Program-made: the position numbers and the translations under genes | In this document: one piece after another, positions 17,068 through 26,495 of the stretch | How the letters are laid out: each line of letters opens with the position of its first letter | Position numbering within the stretch: position 1 is the stretch's first letter | Assembly: GCA_963675655.1 (NCBI GenBank) | Contig: OY776489.1 | Location: 1,364,001 to 1,428,000 of the forward strand | Reading direction: 5' to 3' | Length of the DNA: 64,000 nucleotides | Source of the DNA: CAXXOK01 sp963675655 | GTDB taxonomy: Bacteria; Bacillota; Clostridia; Christensenellales; Aristaeellaceae | Notes under the pieces: model-generated | What the model saw: the letters and a program-made list of their open reading frames with translations, nothing else | Database searches by the model: none | Told to the model about the DNA's origin: nothing

Positions 17068-18150
17068 TTAGCGCGCCAGCAGAATATCACAGATATGGTC
17101 CACATCCGCCTCGTGCAAATCCGAATACAGCGGCAGGGTGAGGATGGTATCACTCACCCGCTGGGCTACGGGCGTAGCGCTGGGATCAAAGCGGTCCCGG
17201 TAGCACGCGTACGCGCTGGTGAGAGGATAAAAGTACTTGCGGGCGTGTACATCGTGCGCGGCCAGCCGTTCAAACGCTTGATCCCGCGTAAGCGCGCCGG
17301 TAAAACGCACCGGCAGGTAGGCGGCGTTGCTGCCTGCCTCCGGGGCGCAGAACACAATGCCCTCGGCGTTGGCCAGCCGCTCGCGGTACAGCGCGGTAAG
17401 CCGCTTACGCGCGGCGATATCCGCATCCAGTCTGCGCAGGTTGCACAGCCCCATCGCCGCCTGAAACTCGCTCATCTTGGCGTTGCCGCCCACTAAAACG
17501 GCGGTTTCCGGTCCGGTGATGCCGTAATTGCGCTCCAGCCGCAAGGCCTCGGCCAGTTCATCGCTTGGGCAGGTGACCGCGCCGCCCTCGATGGTGTGGA
17601 ACACCTTGGTCGCGTGGAAGCTGTACATGGCCGCATCGCCAAAGGCGGAGGCGGACTGCCCGCCGAGGGTCGCGCCAAAGGCGTGCGCCGCGTCGTACAG
17701 CACGGAAAGGTGGTGTTTGGCGGCAATCTTTTCAATGGCTTTCACGTCGCAAAAATGCCCGTACACATGCACCGGTACAATCGCGGTGGTGCGCTCGGTA
17801 ATCAACGCCTCTATTTTGGCGGGGTCCAGCGTAAAATCGTCCGGGCGAATATCCGCAAACACCGGGGTAACGCCGCAGCGCACCAGCGCGTGTGTGGTGG
17901 ATACGAACGTAAACGGTGTGGTGATAACCTCGCCGCTTAGCCCCATTGCGCGCACCGCCGCCTCCAGCGCCTGATGCCCGTTGGTGTAGAGCACCAGATT
18001 GGGGGTTTTAAGGTAATCCGCCAGCGCTTTTTCCAGCTTGAGCACTTTTTCGCCGTTGTTGGTCAGCCAATGGCTGTCCCACAGGTCACGAATCTCTGCG
18101 CAGTACTCCTCAAAAGGGGGCAGGGAGCTGCGCGTTACATTGATACGCAT
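17068..18150 (-). CDS. DegT/DnrJ/EryC1/StrS sugar aminotransferase
   Basis: 360 residues. This PLP enzyme puts an amino group on a nucleotide-linked keto-sugar. The cofactor Lys182 lies in SFHATKVFHTIEGG, and Asp153 in LYDAAHAFGA binds the pyridine nitrogen. GHQALEAA and TTPFTFVSTTHALV are family motifs. Overall length and N-terminus (WLTNNGEKVLKLEKAL) fit the family. The exact sugar cannot be told. It precedes the flippase gene by 37 bases in the glycan cluster. Confidence 0.92.
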   Translation of the reverse strand: MRINVTRSSLPPFEEYCAEIRDLWDSHWLTNNGEKVLKLEKALADYLKTPNLVLYTNGHQALEAAVRAMGLSGEVITTPFTFVSTTHALVRCGVTPVFADIRPDDFTLDPAKIEALITERTTAIVPVHVYGHFCDVKAIEKIAAKHHLSVLYDAAHAFGATLGGQSASAFGDAAMYSFHATKVFHTIEGGAVTCPSDELAEALRLERNYGITGPETAVLVGGNAKMSEFQAAMGLCNLRRLDADIAARKRLTALYRERLANAEGIVFCAPEAGSNAAYLPVRFTGALTRDQAFERLAAHDVHARKYFYPLTSAYACYRDRFDPSATPVAQRVSDTILTLPLYSDLHEADVDHICDILLAR

Positions 18151-18184
18151 GGATAAAACCTTCTTTCCGGCCGGGCGCGGGCGG

Positions 18185-19174
18185 CTATTTACGGGATAAA
18201 CCGCGCCGCATAAAACGGTATAGCGTTTCGGGGATTAAGCGTTTCACGTGGAACTTCAGCCGCCTTGCGAGGGGCAGAGCGCGATACACGCGCTTCGCAT
18301 CTGCATCGCGCAGCAGGGCACGGGAGGGGGCGGCTTCCAGCATGACACGGTATTCCTTGTCCACCAGGGATTGCAGCGCATCGTGCGCGCTGCGCTTGCT
18401 TACCTCGTCCACACTGCGCAGCATGGCAACGACCCGCTCGCAGCGCTTACGGGTTTTCGCGCCCGCTTCCCCGCCCCAGCCCGTCATTTCCGAGCCTGCG
18501 CCGTTTTGGCGGTATACGCAGGTAAAGGCGTGCAGGTAGGCGGCGCTGCCCATGGCGGTTAAAAGCAGTTTCAATCGCAGGTCGCCCGTGGGGCACGGCT
18601 GGATAAGCGCAGCGCGGGGAATCCGCAAAAGCGCTTCCCGTGGGAATATAAAGGATGCCGTGGGAATGAAGGAAAGCTTGGTGATCTCCGCCAGATCATA
18701 GGTGCGGGTGGCGGGGGTGAAATACGCGGCTTCCTCCGGGTAATAAGGCACGAACTTACGCCGCGCATTCGCGCCGGAAGCGTCCTGGATATAGCCGTTG
18801 GTAAAACAGAAAGTGCATTCGGGGTGCGCGTCCAAATAGGCGGTCTGCGCAAGCAGCTTATGGGGGTCGCACCAGTAATCGTCCCCTTCGCACAGGGCGA
18901 TGTAGCGGCCTTTGGCGCGCGGAAAATTGAACGTCGCATCCATGGCGATGCCCTTTTGGTACTGGTTCTCGGTTTCAAACAGGGGTTTCACCACGTCCGG
19001 GTACCGCTGCGCATATTCGCGCAAAATCTCCTCGGTGCCGTCGGTGGAATGGTCGTCGTGTACCAGAATCTCGATGGATACGTCGCCCTGCTGGGCTAAA
19101 AAGCTGTCCAGCGCCTGCGCGATGGTGGAAGCATGGTGATAGGTTACGCAGCATATGCTAACGAGCGGTGGCAT
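18185..19174 (-). CDS. Glycosyltransferase family 2
   Basis: 329 residues. The GT-A domain begins PLVSICCVTYHHASTIAQALDSFLAQ, with EILVHDDHSTDGTEEIL (nucleotide binding) and CEGDDYWCDP (the Asp-x-Asp-like metal site). It transfers a sugar from a nucleotide donor to a growing glycan at the inner membrane face. The C-terminal third is basic and helical with no clear transmembrane helix. A GGAGGG ribosome binding site is present. Part of the glycan run on this strand. Confidence 0.92.
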   Translation of the reverse strand: MPPLVSICCVTYHHASTIAQALDSFLAQQGDVSIEILVHDDHSTDGTEEILREYAQRYPDVVKPLFETENQYQKGIAMDATFNFPRAKGRYIALCEGDDYWCDPHKLLAQTAYLDAHPECTFCFTNGYIQDASGANARRKFVPYYPEEAAYFTPATRTYDLAEITKLSFIPTASFIFPREALLRIPRAALIQPCPTGDLRLKLLLTAMGSAAYLHAFTCVYRQNGAGSEMTGWGGEAGAKTRKRCERVVAMLRSVDEVSKRSAHDALQSLVDKEYRVMLEAAPSRALLRDADAKRVYRALPLARRLKFHVKRLIPETLYRFMRRGLSRK

Positions 19175-19273
19175 GGCTCGCCCTCCTTTACAGTGCGTAT
19201 CGTTCTACATTTACATTGCGTTTTCCTGTTCCGGCGCGCGGGCGTGCCGGGGCGGGGAGTGCAAAAGCCCTTT

Positions 19274-20158
19274 TTACACCAAAAGCAGCAGCGTGCCGCC
19301 GACGATCATCGCAAGGCCCAACGCTGCCTTGCGGGATAGCTTTTCGCCCAGTACGACGCGCGCGAATGCGATGCTCACGAGAATGCTGAGCTTGTCAATC
19401 GGCACCACGACGCTGGCAGGCCCGGTTTGCAGGGCGCGGTAATAGCATAGCCACGAACCGCCCGTGGCAAAACCGGACAGGATGAGAAACAGGTAGCTGC
19501 GCCGGTCGATGCGGGCAATGGCATGCTGTTTGCCCCGGGAAAAGACGATGGCCCATGCCAGCACCAGCACCACCCCGGTGCGGATGGCTGTGCCCAGCGT
19601 GGAATTGACGTTTTCGATGCCGATTTTGCCAAGGATGGCGGTAAGGCTGGCAAACACCGCCGAACCCAGCGCGTACATGAGCCATGCAGGGCTTTTGCGG
19701 GTCTTTGCGGCGGGCTGCGCCCTTTGCGCTGCCGGGGCGGCCTTGCGCTGAATCATCAGATACGCGCCAAAGCCGATCAGCACCATCGCGGCGGCCTTGC
19801 GCCATGTAATGGACTCGCCCAGAAAAAGAAAAGCCAGAAACATGGTGAGCACGGTGGAGCTTTTATCAATGGGGGTCACTTTGTTGACATCGCCCAGCTG
19901 CAGGGCGCGGAAATAACACAGCCATGAAGCGCCCGTGGCAAAGCCGGACAGCGCAAGGAACAGCCATGTGCGCTCCGTGACCGCGCCAAGGCCACCGATG
20001 CTGCCGGAAAGCCACGCCATCAGCCAGGAAAAGAGCAGTACCACGATAGTACGGATGGCGGTGGCAACGTCGGAATCCGTATCCCGGATGCCGATTTTCG
20101 CCAGCACCGCCGTAAGCCCGGCGAAAAGCGCCGAGCCGAACGCAAACAGAATCCACAT
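19274..20158 (-). CDS. EamA/DMT-family transporter
   Basis: 294 residues with ten hydrophobic helices formed by two EamA repeats. Each repeat starts alike (FGSALFAGLTAVLAKIGI and LGSAVFASLTAILGKIGI) and carries a WLCYFRALQ or WLCYYRALQ motif. Family members export amino acids, nucleotides or other small metabolites. The frame is open 31 codons further upstream, but the ATG at 20158 matches the family start, with GAAGGGG upstream. It lies between the glycosyltransferase and the acetyltransferase; whether it serves the glycan pathway is open. Confidence 0.88.
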   Translation of the reverse strand: MWILFAFGSALFAGLTAVLAKIGIRDTDSDVATAIRTIVVLLFSWLMAWLSGSIGGLGAVTERTWLFLALSGFATGASWLCYFRALQLGDVNKVTPIDKSSTVLTMFLAFLFLGESITWRKAAAMVLIGFGAYLMIQRKAAPAAQRAQPAAKTRKSPAWLMYALGSAVFASLTAILGKIGIENVNSTLGTAIRTGVVLVLAWAIVFSRGKQHAIARIDRRSYLFLILSGFATGGSWLCYYRALQTGPASVVVPIDKLSILVSIAFARVVLGEKLSRKAALGLAMIVGGTLLLLV

Positions 20159-20330
20159 GGGTAGTAAGACCCCTTCCATTTTAGGGTTGGATATGGAAAC
20201 AGCGGGCGTGTGAAAACCCGCCGGAATACGCGTTTTTTCGCTTGAGAACAAGCCTCGTAAAGGGGATGCGCCGCCACTTGATAGTGCGATAGGGCGGCGC
20301 TCCCCGCAGGAATACAGGGTTTGCGCTTGG

Positions 20331-20963
20331 TTACGGCGTCAGCTCGTTAAGCGCGCCGCGCATGAGGGCGGGCAGGGAGGCGCGCAGCTTCTCGCGCGGC
20401 CAATCCCACCACTGCAATTGCAGCAGGCGATGGATGGTTTGCTCGTTAAACCGCTTGCGTATGGGTTTGGCAGGCACGCCGCCGACAATGGTATAGGCGG
20501 GTACGTCTTTGGTAACGACCGCCCGCGCGCCGATGATGGCGCCATCGCCGATGTGTACGCCGGACAGGATAACTGCCTCGTAGCCGATCCATACGTCGTT
20601 GCCGATGACAATATCGCCCTTTGCGTCCCACGCGGAGGCGATGTCCGCCGGGTTCAGCCCCCACTGTTCATAGAAGATGGGGAAGGAGTAGGTGGACAGG
20701 GAACGCAGCGTGTGGTTGGCGCTGGTCATGATAAACTTTGTTCCGCAAGCGATGGAGCAGAACTTGCCGATGACCAGCCGATCGTGGTTGATGGGGTAAT
20801 GGTAGAGCACATTGTGCTTTTCAAACAATCTGGGGTCGTTTACGAAGTCGTTGTACATTGTATATGCGCCAACGGTAATATTAGGGTTGGTAATCACACT
20901 TTGCAGGTATACCGTTTGCGGATCGCCCGCACGGGGATAGATAACCGTTGCTGGAACCGTCAT
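20331..20963 (-). CDS. Left-handed beta-helix O-acetyltransferase (Vat/CatB-like)
   Basis: 210 residues. Hexapeptide repeats form the core (IGNDVWIGYEAVILSGVHIG, DGAIIGARAVVTKDV), with the xenobiotic acetyltransferase markers VIGKFCSIACGTKFIM, SANHT (catalytic His) and IVGGVPAKPIRKRF. Relatives acetylate streptogramin A or chloramphenicol, but many homologues act on sugars, so drug resistance cannot be assumed. The ATG at 20963 follows GGGAGGT, while the frame extends 16 codons further upstream without support. It lies at the upstream end of the glycan cluster. Confidence 0.85.
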   Translation of the reverse strand: MTVPATVIYPRAGDPQTVYLQSVITNPNITVGAYTMYNDFVNDPRLFEKHNVLYHYPINHDRLVIGKFCSIACGTKFIMTSANHTLRSLSTYSFPIFYEQWGLNPADIASAWDAKGDIVIGNDVWIGYEAVILSGVHIGDGAIIGARAVVTKDVPAYTIVGGVPAKPIRKRFNEQTIHRLLQLQWWDWPREKLRASLPALMRGALNELTP

Positions 20964-21142
20964 AAAGAAACCTCCCGGTTTATTGTTTGAGGGCGATTCC
21001 AGCGGCGGCAATGCACCTTTTCACACAGATCACCAGCTTGTATTTGATAGGATAAACGCAAGGTGAGTATACCATAGAACCAAACGGAAGAAAAGAACAC
21101 GCCGCCGCTCCAGCGGGCAGGCAATACGCCCTGCCTTGCGGA

Positions 21143-21766
21143 TTAGCGCGAGGCGAGCGCCGTGGGCAAATGGCTCCAGAGCGCCGCAAGGGAGGTGTTT
21201 TCCGTTAGGGCGCGCACGACGTTTGCATCCGGCTGGGCAAACAGAACGGGAATGTCCTCTTCGCCCCGTTCCGGGCGGACGGGGAAAGCCAGCTGCTCCC
21301 CGGCAAGGGAAAATTGCGCGTTTACACCCGGTTTGTTGCCTCGTGCGTCCAGCCGAATCCACCGTTTTTCTTGCGAAAGATAGACGGCGTTCAGCCCGTG
21401 CAAAATGAGCACGGGTGCAGAAAGATCATCTAGAAGCAGGCGTTGGTAGCAAAACCCCGCCGGAACGCCCCGGCAGCGCAGCAACGCCGCCAGCAGGTGC
21501 GACTTGGCAAAGCAGATGCCCTCGCCCGCCCGCAGCACATCCGGCGCGGCGCAGGTGACGATGCGCCCCCGGATATCCGCCGAATGCGCAATCCGGTCGC
21601 GCACGTATTCGTAAGCATTTTGAATGTAGTGGAGCGGGGTTGGCGAGCGGCGCAAAAGGGCGGCGGCCAACGCCCGCACAGGTTCCGCCGCGGGGCTTGT
21701 AAAATCCACAATCGGGGTGGAGGCAAGGCAAGCGGCAAAATCGCCGGACGGCAGGGTGAGCTGCAC
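21143..21766 (-). CDS. Transglutaminase-like cysteine protease-fold protein
   Basis: 207 residues. The transglutaminase core triad is visible: Cys in GEGICFAKSHLLAALLRCRG, His in ILHGLNAVYL and Asp in WIRLDARGNK. The open frame starts far inside the upstream DUF1848 gene, but meaningful sequence begins near a GTG at 21766 with AAAGGA upstream. I choose this start, which leaves a 62-base gap. Bacterial members act as peptidases or hydrolases on unknown substrates. No signal peptide, so probably cytoplasmic. It is likely co-transcribed with DUF1848. Confidence 0.75.
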   Translation of the reverse strand: MQLTLPSGDFAACLASTPIVDFTSPAAEPVRALAAALLRRSPTPLHYIQNAYEYVRDRIAHSADIRGRIVTCAAPDVLRAGEGICFAKSHLLAALLRCRGVPAGFCYQRLLLDDLSAPVLILHGLNAVYLSQEKRWIRLDARGNKPGVNAQFSLAGEQLAFPVRPERGEEDIPVLFAQPDANVVRALTENTSLAALWSHLPTALASR

Positions 21767-21828
21767 GGGGACATCCGTCCTTTCGATATAAGGTAAGCCG
21801 GGTAAGGGGCGGGCGGAACGCAGGCAGA

Positions 21829-22767
21829 TTACGGCAGGAAGCTCGTTTGCCCGTCCCGGCAGGACGCTGCGCGGCGCTCTGTGACTACGTCGCCTGCGGC
21901 CAGTTGATCGCACAGCAGGGGCGAAGCCGCCTGATAGCGGCTTACACTGCGCTGCACGCTTTGGGCGCTGTGGTTGGCGTAGCAATAGCGGCAGCCGTTT
22001 TGGCAGGTGTGGTACGTGCCGATGTCGATGCTGGCAAAGCAGCCGCACTCCGGGCGCTGGCCGGTATCCTTGCGCACCGACAGCGTAAAGCCGCCGATTT
22101 TTTCCAGCCGGGTTTTATCAATACAGCTGGCATGCGATATACCCAAGGCGGAAAGGTCGATGCTCTCGGCGCAGGTATCCAGCGCCAGCCCATAGCGCGC
22201 GGCGGTGCGGGCGAAATGCGCCATCAAATCCAGCCGTTGGTTCAGCGTTTGGCCTAGCAGGTGCAGCGGTTTGACGTTCCCGGCGATGCTGCGGTAATCA
22301 TCCAGAAAGCTGAGGGTACATTTTTCCGTATACGGGTGCAGCTTCTGCGCCAGCGCCGCAAAAGCCTTTTGGTGGTACTGCGGCGTGTAGACGGCGTTAA
22401 AGAAAATGGGGTCGTACCGCCACACCACCCGCTCCCGCCCGATTTGACGGGATAGCGCCTGAAACGCGGGAACCAGCACCCCGTCTTTAGCGGGCAACCC
22501 CGGCTCCACCTCTTTCCCGTAGGGAGTGAGCGTAAACTGGAAGTAATAGGGGTAGGCGGACAGTTCGTTTAGCCTCCCCATCATCGGCAGGGGGTTCTTC
22601 GTCCAAAACACGATGCCGTCTACTACATCCGGCGTAAGGCGGATGCTGCTCACTTGCCGCGGATTCATGGGGTTGCGTACCAGCACAAAGCCCGCCTGCA
22701 AACGGCGGAAAAACCAATCGGTATAGCAAGCTGGGATGTCGGTACGCCGGCTGGCGCTGATGATCAT
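21829..22767 (-). CDS. DUF1848 family protein with Cys cluster
   Basis: 312 residues. It begins MIISASRRTDIPACYTDWF, the standard start of DUF1848 proteins, and has FWTKNPLPMM and WRYDPIF. A C-terminal cluster CGC...DIGTYHTCQNGCRYCYAN (Cys241, 243, 255, 259, 262) probably binds an iron-sulfur cluster. The family is uncharacterised. The ATG lies within the ribosome-bound end of the upstream methyltransferase (ATGA overlap), with AAGGAAGG as binding site. GC content is high, unlike that neighbour. Confidence 0.85.
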   Translation of the reverse strand: MIISASRRTDIPACYTDWFFRRLQAGFVLVRNPMNPRQVSSIRLTPDVVDGIVFWTKNPLPMMGRLNELSAYPYYFQFTLTPYGKEVEPGLPAKDGVLVPAFQALSRQIGRERVVWRYDPIFFNAVYTPQYHQKAFAALAQKLHPYTEKCTLSFLDDYRSIAGNVKPLHLLGQTLNQRLDLMAHFARTAARYGLALDTCAESIDLSALGISHASCIDKTRLEKIGGFTLSVRKDTGQRPECGCFASIDIGTYHTCQNGCRYCYANHSAQSVQRSVSRYQAASPLLCDQLAAGDVVTERRAASCRDGQTSFLP

Positions 22768-23645
22768 GTTAAAACCTTCCTTATAATTAACTGAGCACTT
22801 GAGCATGCGGTATATGGATTATATTCATCGAGTTCTTCTGATGGAGAGATCACTAGTTCATTTGTTATATGCTCTGATCCATACTCAAAATGCCTTGGTT
22901 TGTTATTGTTTTTAAAATGTAATTGTTTATACTGAATACTTTCTAATAACTCAAGCAAAGCGTCAAAGAGATCTCGGCCGCCGTTACCGTACTTAGCTGA
23001 GAGATTGGTATCATTAATAATAATACAAGAGCCATCCCTCATTTTTTGATTGAAATAATAAGAAAAGTCATGAAGGAATTGTTTAAGCTGAGAATCGGAA
23101 TGTTTTTTCTGCATGTCAGATAAAACATATTGGAAAACAACTAAATCTGGTATCCATTGAGAGCGTTGTATCGCACTCATGTAATCTGCTATATCATCTC
23201 CTACAAAATAGGCGTGGGGATAGACTTGCTTTATCTGTTCATAAATATGATTCCATACACTATCAGAACTGTCAATGCCGACGTACTCTAAAGAATCGAA
23301 TTGAAAGATTCCTATCGTATGAAGGTAATCTAAAGCAAACAAATCTGTACATGGTCCACAACCAATTGACATAACCTTTAATTGCTTTTCCTTTTGTAAA
23401 CAAACAAATTTCAGCAAAGGATATATAAGCTCTGAAGTAAATTTATATGAATACTTACATACGTAATAGTTTGCCATATTTGGACAGTCGTAGTGTCTAG
23501 GAGTTGGTGCTACTTCTGGTGTATGGATATAGTGTAAGCATATTCCACAATCTCCGGGACAATTGTCTCCATACGTACAGTTACTGCACTTTACCTTCTG
23601 AGTATACATATTGTTGCAATAATTGGTAATCACATCAATTAGCAT
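22764..23645 (-). CDS. Class I SAM-dependent methyltransferase with N-terminal Cys-rich domain
   Basis: 293 residues. The N-terminal 65 residues hold seven cysteines (20, 23, 29, 33, 36, 54, 63) in CSNCTYGDNCPGDCGICLHY and YDCPNMANYYVCKY, suggesting a zinc or iron-sulfur site. A Rossmann methyltransferase follows, with motif I VMSIGCGPCTD (91-101), an acidic YVGIDSSDSVW and PDLVVFQYVLSD (motif IV region). I recognise the fold but no family. DNA is strongly AT-rich against GC-rich flanks, and the last bases overlap DUF1848 by ATGA. The likely ribosome binding site is GAAAGGAC. Target (protein, RNA or small molecule) unknown. Confidence 0.75.
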   Translation of the reverse strand: MLIDVITNYCNNMYTQKVKCSNCTYGDNCPGDCGICLHYIHTPEVAPTPRHYDCPNMANYYVCKYSYKFTSELIYPLLKFVCLQKEKQLKVMSIGCGPCTDLFALDYLHTIGIFQFDSLEYVGIDSSDSVWNHIYEQIKQVYPHAYFVGDDIADYMSAIQRSQWIPDLVVFQYVLSDMQKKHSDSQLKQFLHDFSYYFNQKMRDGSCIIINDTNLSAKYGNGGRDLFDALLELLESIQYKQLHFKNNNKPRHFEYGSEHITNELVISPSEELDEYNPYTACSSAQLIIRKVLT

Positions 23646-23750
23646 TTTTTTGTCCTTTCATAAATAGAATTGGAATAAGATGGACGTATTATATGATTAT
23701 ATACTGAAATTTTAATGACAACAAGAAATGTAAGTATTCAGATAATGTTG

Positions 23751-23790
23751 AAAACCCTCGACGATAAAAGATGTCTATCGTCAAGGGTTT
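23751..23790 (-). terminator. Terminator after the DUF1566 gene
   Basis: AACCCTCGACGATA pairs with TATCGTCAAGGGTT across a nine-base loop. On the minus strand it ends in TTTTC, and it lies about 70 bases past the stop of the secreted protein. T-rich sequence on the plus side as well could make it work both ways. Confidence 0.7.
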
Positions 23791-23861
23791 ATTGATTTTG
23801 TTTTATTACGAGCGACGGAGCCAAGCCCGCTTTTGATATCGCTATTTACCGCTGTGTATGT

Positions 23862-25127
23862 CTAGTCCGCATCCCTAACCAGACGCACATAGTTATAGAC
23901 CCTGCGCACATCTCCTTGCGGGCCGTTCCCGTAGGAAGCGCTGCCGGTTTTGGGGTCGGTTCGCTGGCAGCCCGCGCCATGCACATCTATAAATGTTTTG
24001 TTGTTACCCTGCGGGCTGAAATACCCGAGCGCCCGGCCGAAACAAAGAATCACCGCATCGGTTCCCGGGTGGAAGCTCGTGCTGGTCCAAAAGAAAGGAT
24101 AGTCCGTCTGGGACGCTTCGTTGATGATCTGTGTGCATGCAAATACCGGGTCGATGGCTGCGCTGCCGGTGGTATCGGGGCTTCTGGTATAGTCCAGTAT
24201 GCTTTGCATTTCCTTGGCGTTAGGAAGCCGCCAGTCGTTATACCCCGCGTATTGCGCGCTTTCGGCAAAGGCAAGCGCTTCCTGCCAGTTCAGGCTTCCG
24301 TCGCTGTTGGTATACGCGCTTACAGCAAACACGCTGTCGCCGCTGTCCACCTGCGACCACATCAAGCCGGTCGCCGTATCCGTTACGGTGCCGTCCCCGT
24401 TATCCACAAAGGTGTTGATGCCGTAATCCGCGGCGCCGCGAACCAACCGGAGATAATATTGCCCGGAGGAACCTCTGTTGTGGGGCGTTTGCGGATACCC
24501 TTTTATTCTGCCGTCCGCAAAGTTAACGCCAAAGAACGTGGGCGTTCCATTCATCGTTGTGCTTACATACGTGGTTGACGATATATATTGCGCGTCGATA
24601 TACCGTTTCACACCGTCGTTGGGATATGCAAAAGCAAAGTAATCCGTGTCAATAAACGCCACCGCGTCTTTTGGCGCTTTATGCGATGATGGATCGCCCG
24701 AGCCCTGGTTGCCGGAGAAGTCGATTAAGGAATACAGCTCCTTGATGGTGGGAACTCTCCAGTCGGCATAGCCTCCGGTTACGCAGGCTTTGGCATAGCT
24801 TTCCGCTTCGCCAAAGTTGCATAGCGCAAAGCCCTGCTCCCACATAAGGCCCGTAATGGTATCGGTGATGGTTTCATCGCCGTTATCGGTATAGCTGGGC
24901 TGGTTGCCTGCGTAATTCGCATCCTGACCGTAGAAATCGGACCCGGTGCTCTGCGGTTTCGTGGCTTTTGTATTGTTGTAAAAAGTGGTTTGCCCCGTAT
25001 CCACAATCGGGTAGGTGACCGCGCTGTTCTGGCTAGCCTGCCCTGCGGATGCAGCGCCAGCCGCCCCTGTAAGCATAAGCATAATCACCGTAAGTAAACA
25101 GGTAACCAGCATTGTCTTTCTTTGCAT
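23862..25127 (-). CDS. Secreted protein with two DUF1566 (Lcl C-terminal-like) domains
   Basis: 421 residues with a clear signal peptide (MQRKTMLVTCLLTVIMLMLTGAAGAASA). Two copies of a DUF1566 unit follow, each with a calcium-like NGDxTxTDxxTGLMW loop (about 80-95 and 245-262) and a YADWRVPTIKEL or YNDWRLPNAKEM motif. The second unit ends in NYVRLVRDAD. Such domains occur in exported proteins, some of them fimbrial or lectin-like, but their ligand is unknown. GGAGG precedes the ATG. The gene is monocistronic between terminators. Confidence 0.85.
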   Translation of the reverse strand: MQRKTMLVTCLLTVIMLMLTGAAGAASAGQASQNSAVTYPIVDTGQTTFYNNTKATKPQSTGSDFYGQDANYAGNQPSYTDNGDETITDTITGLMWEQGFALCNFGEAESYAKACVTGGYADWRVPTIKELYSLIDFSGNQGSGDPSSHKAPKDAVAFIDTDYFAFAYPNDGVKRYIDAQYISSTTYVSTTMNGTPTFFGVNFADGRIKGYPQTPHNRGSSGQYYLRLVRGAADYGINTFVDNGDGTVTDTATGLMWSQVDSGDSVFAVSAYTNSDGSLNWQEALAFAESAQYAGYNDWRLPNAKEMQSILDYTRSPDTTGSAAIDPVFACTQIINEASQTDYPFFWTSTSFHPGTDAVILCFGRALGYFSPQGNNKTFIDVHGAGCQRTDPKTGSASYGNGPQGDVRRVYNYVRLVRDAD

Positions 25128-25437
25128 TTTTTACCTCCTCAGTAAGCATAGAGGCCGTATGGATGCATCTGCCATTTTATCGTTTGGATATAGTATACCG
25201 CTTGATGCCGCTTTTGTGTGTAAACATAGCGAAGAAAGATTTAAAAGCCCTCAAGTGTGCGTGTAATCGGCTTTTATGAGTTTCCTGCATACGAAGAAAG
25301 CGGGGTTGACAATACGGTTGCCGATATGAATGAATGCGGCTTTTCTTCCTTTGGGGAATGATATATAGAGGGGGCAAACAACGGGAAACGCATCGCATAG
25401 GGCATTTCCGGGCAGCGGGCGGAGGCGCAAAACCCGC
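25128..25437. other. Intergenic stretch between DUF1566 and phzF genes
   Basis: About 310 bases. The right flank of the DUF1566 gene has an AT-rich TATACTATATCC on the minus strand that could be its promoter. I see no gene, repeat or strong terminator. Confidence 0.4.
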
Positions 25438-26340
25438 CTATACCGTAAGCACCGTCGAAAAGGCGATTACGGCATCCCCGATGATGCGCACCTCCTCCGG
25501 TTTTTGATTGCGAATCGTTACCTGTACTTCCATCGTGCCCGCCCGGCCGATGGCTTCGCCCTGCATGGCCTGAAATGTGAACAGACCTTCGCGTGGTTCG
25601 GCAAGGCCGTAGTGAATCAGGTATGCGCCGAGAGGGCCGTTGGCATTGCCCGTAACGGGGTCTTCGTTGATGCCGATGGCGGGGGCGAACATGCGGCCGT
25701 GCACCATGGGCGTTTCCTGCGCAGAGCAGGTGAAAACATAATAGCCGTTGCAGCCGATATCATCGCTCAGGCGGGCAAGCCGGGTCATATCGGGCGTTAA
25801 ACGGTGCAGGGTGTAGGTGTTCTGGATGCCGATCATCACCTTGGCGTGCCCGGTGGAGGCGATGGCGATGGGAAAATCCGCAAGCCTATCCGTCTGCGCA
25901 AGGCCGAGGGCGGCAAGGATGCTTTGCTGCAAGGTGCCGGAAAGCGCGGCGGAAACATCGGGCGTTCCCTGCGTCATGATGATTTGATAGTCCCCGTTCG
26001 CCGCAACAATATCCACCGGCAGCACGCCCGCGCCCGTTTTGTGCAGCACCCGCATACTGGGCAGGCACAGCTCCTTGGCACGTGCGTAATGCGCGGCAAT
26101 CGTGGCGTGGCCGCAGATGGGGACTTCTTTGGTGGGCGTAAAAAAGCGAACCCATACATCGTGCGTGGCATCCTGCGGGGGCAAAATAAAGGCGGTTTCG
26201 GAGTTGTTCAGCTCGCGGGCGATTTGCTGCATTTGTTTTTCGGTAAGCCCGTCCGCATTGGTAACCACCCCGGCGGGGTTGCCGGTGAGTTTTTCTTTCG
26301 TAAACGAATCGACCTGATAAAGGCAGTATTGCTTTTGCAT
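25438..26340 (-). CDS. PhzF-family isomerase
   Basis: 300 residues of the PhzF/diaminopimelate-epimerase-like fold. The N-terminus QVDSFTKEKLTGNPAGVV, the catalytic-Glu motif ELNNSETAFI, CGHATIAAHYA and GxNEDPVTGNANGPLGAYL are all typical. The family includes the phenazine isomerase PhzF, but most members outside phenazine clusters have unknown substrates, and there is no phenazine cluster here. GGAGG lies upstream of the ATG. It stands alone. Confidence 0.9.
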   Translation of the reverse strand: MQKQYCLYQVDSFTKEKLTGNPAGVVTNADGLTEKQMQQIARELNNSETAFILPPQDATHDVWVRFFTPTKEVPICGHATIAAHYARAKELCLPSMRVLHKTGAGVLPVDIVAANGDYQIIMTQGTPDVSAALSGTLQQSILAALGLAQTDRLADFPIAIASTGHAKVMIGIQNTYTLHRLTPDMTRLARLSDDIGCNGYYVFTCSAQETPMVHGRMFAPAIGINEDPVTGNANGPLGAYLIHYGLAEPREGLFTFQAMQGEAIGRAGTMEVQVTIRNQKPEEVRIIGDAVIAFSTVLTV

Positions 26341-26495
26341 GTGGGCGCCTCCATATTAAAAAGATGAAAAAGATGATAACGCTGCTTTGCAGGATGCGTT
26401 CCCCCTAAGTATACGCTATATACAAGGCAAAAACGATTCTTCTATAAAAAGCGGTTCATGGGCAAATGGAAATTCCCATGGCAGGTATTCCTGGT

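Noticed and set aside
20331..20963. Antibiotic-resistance gene vat or catB
   Set aside because: Fold and motifs agree, but many sugar acetyltransferases share them and the gene sits in a glycan cluster, so resistance is not asserted.
22764..23645. Known restriction-modification methylase
   Set aside because: Motif IV does not read as a DNA methylase (no NPPY or PCQ motif), so no DNA-modification role is claimed.
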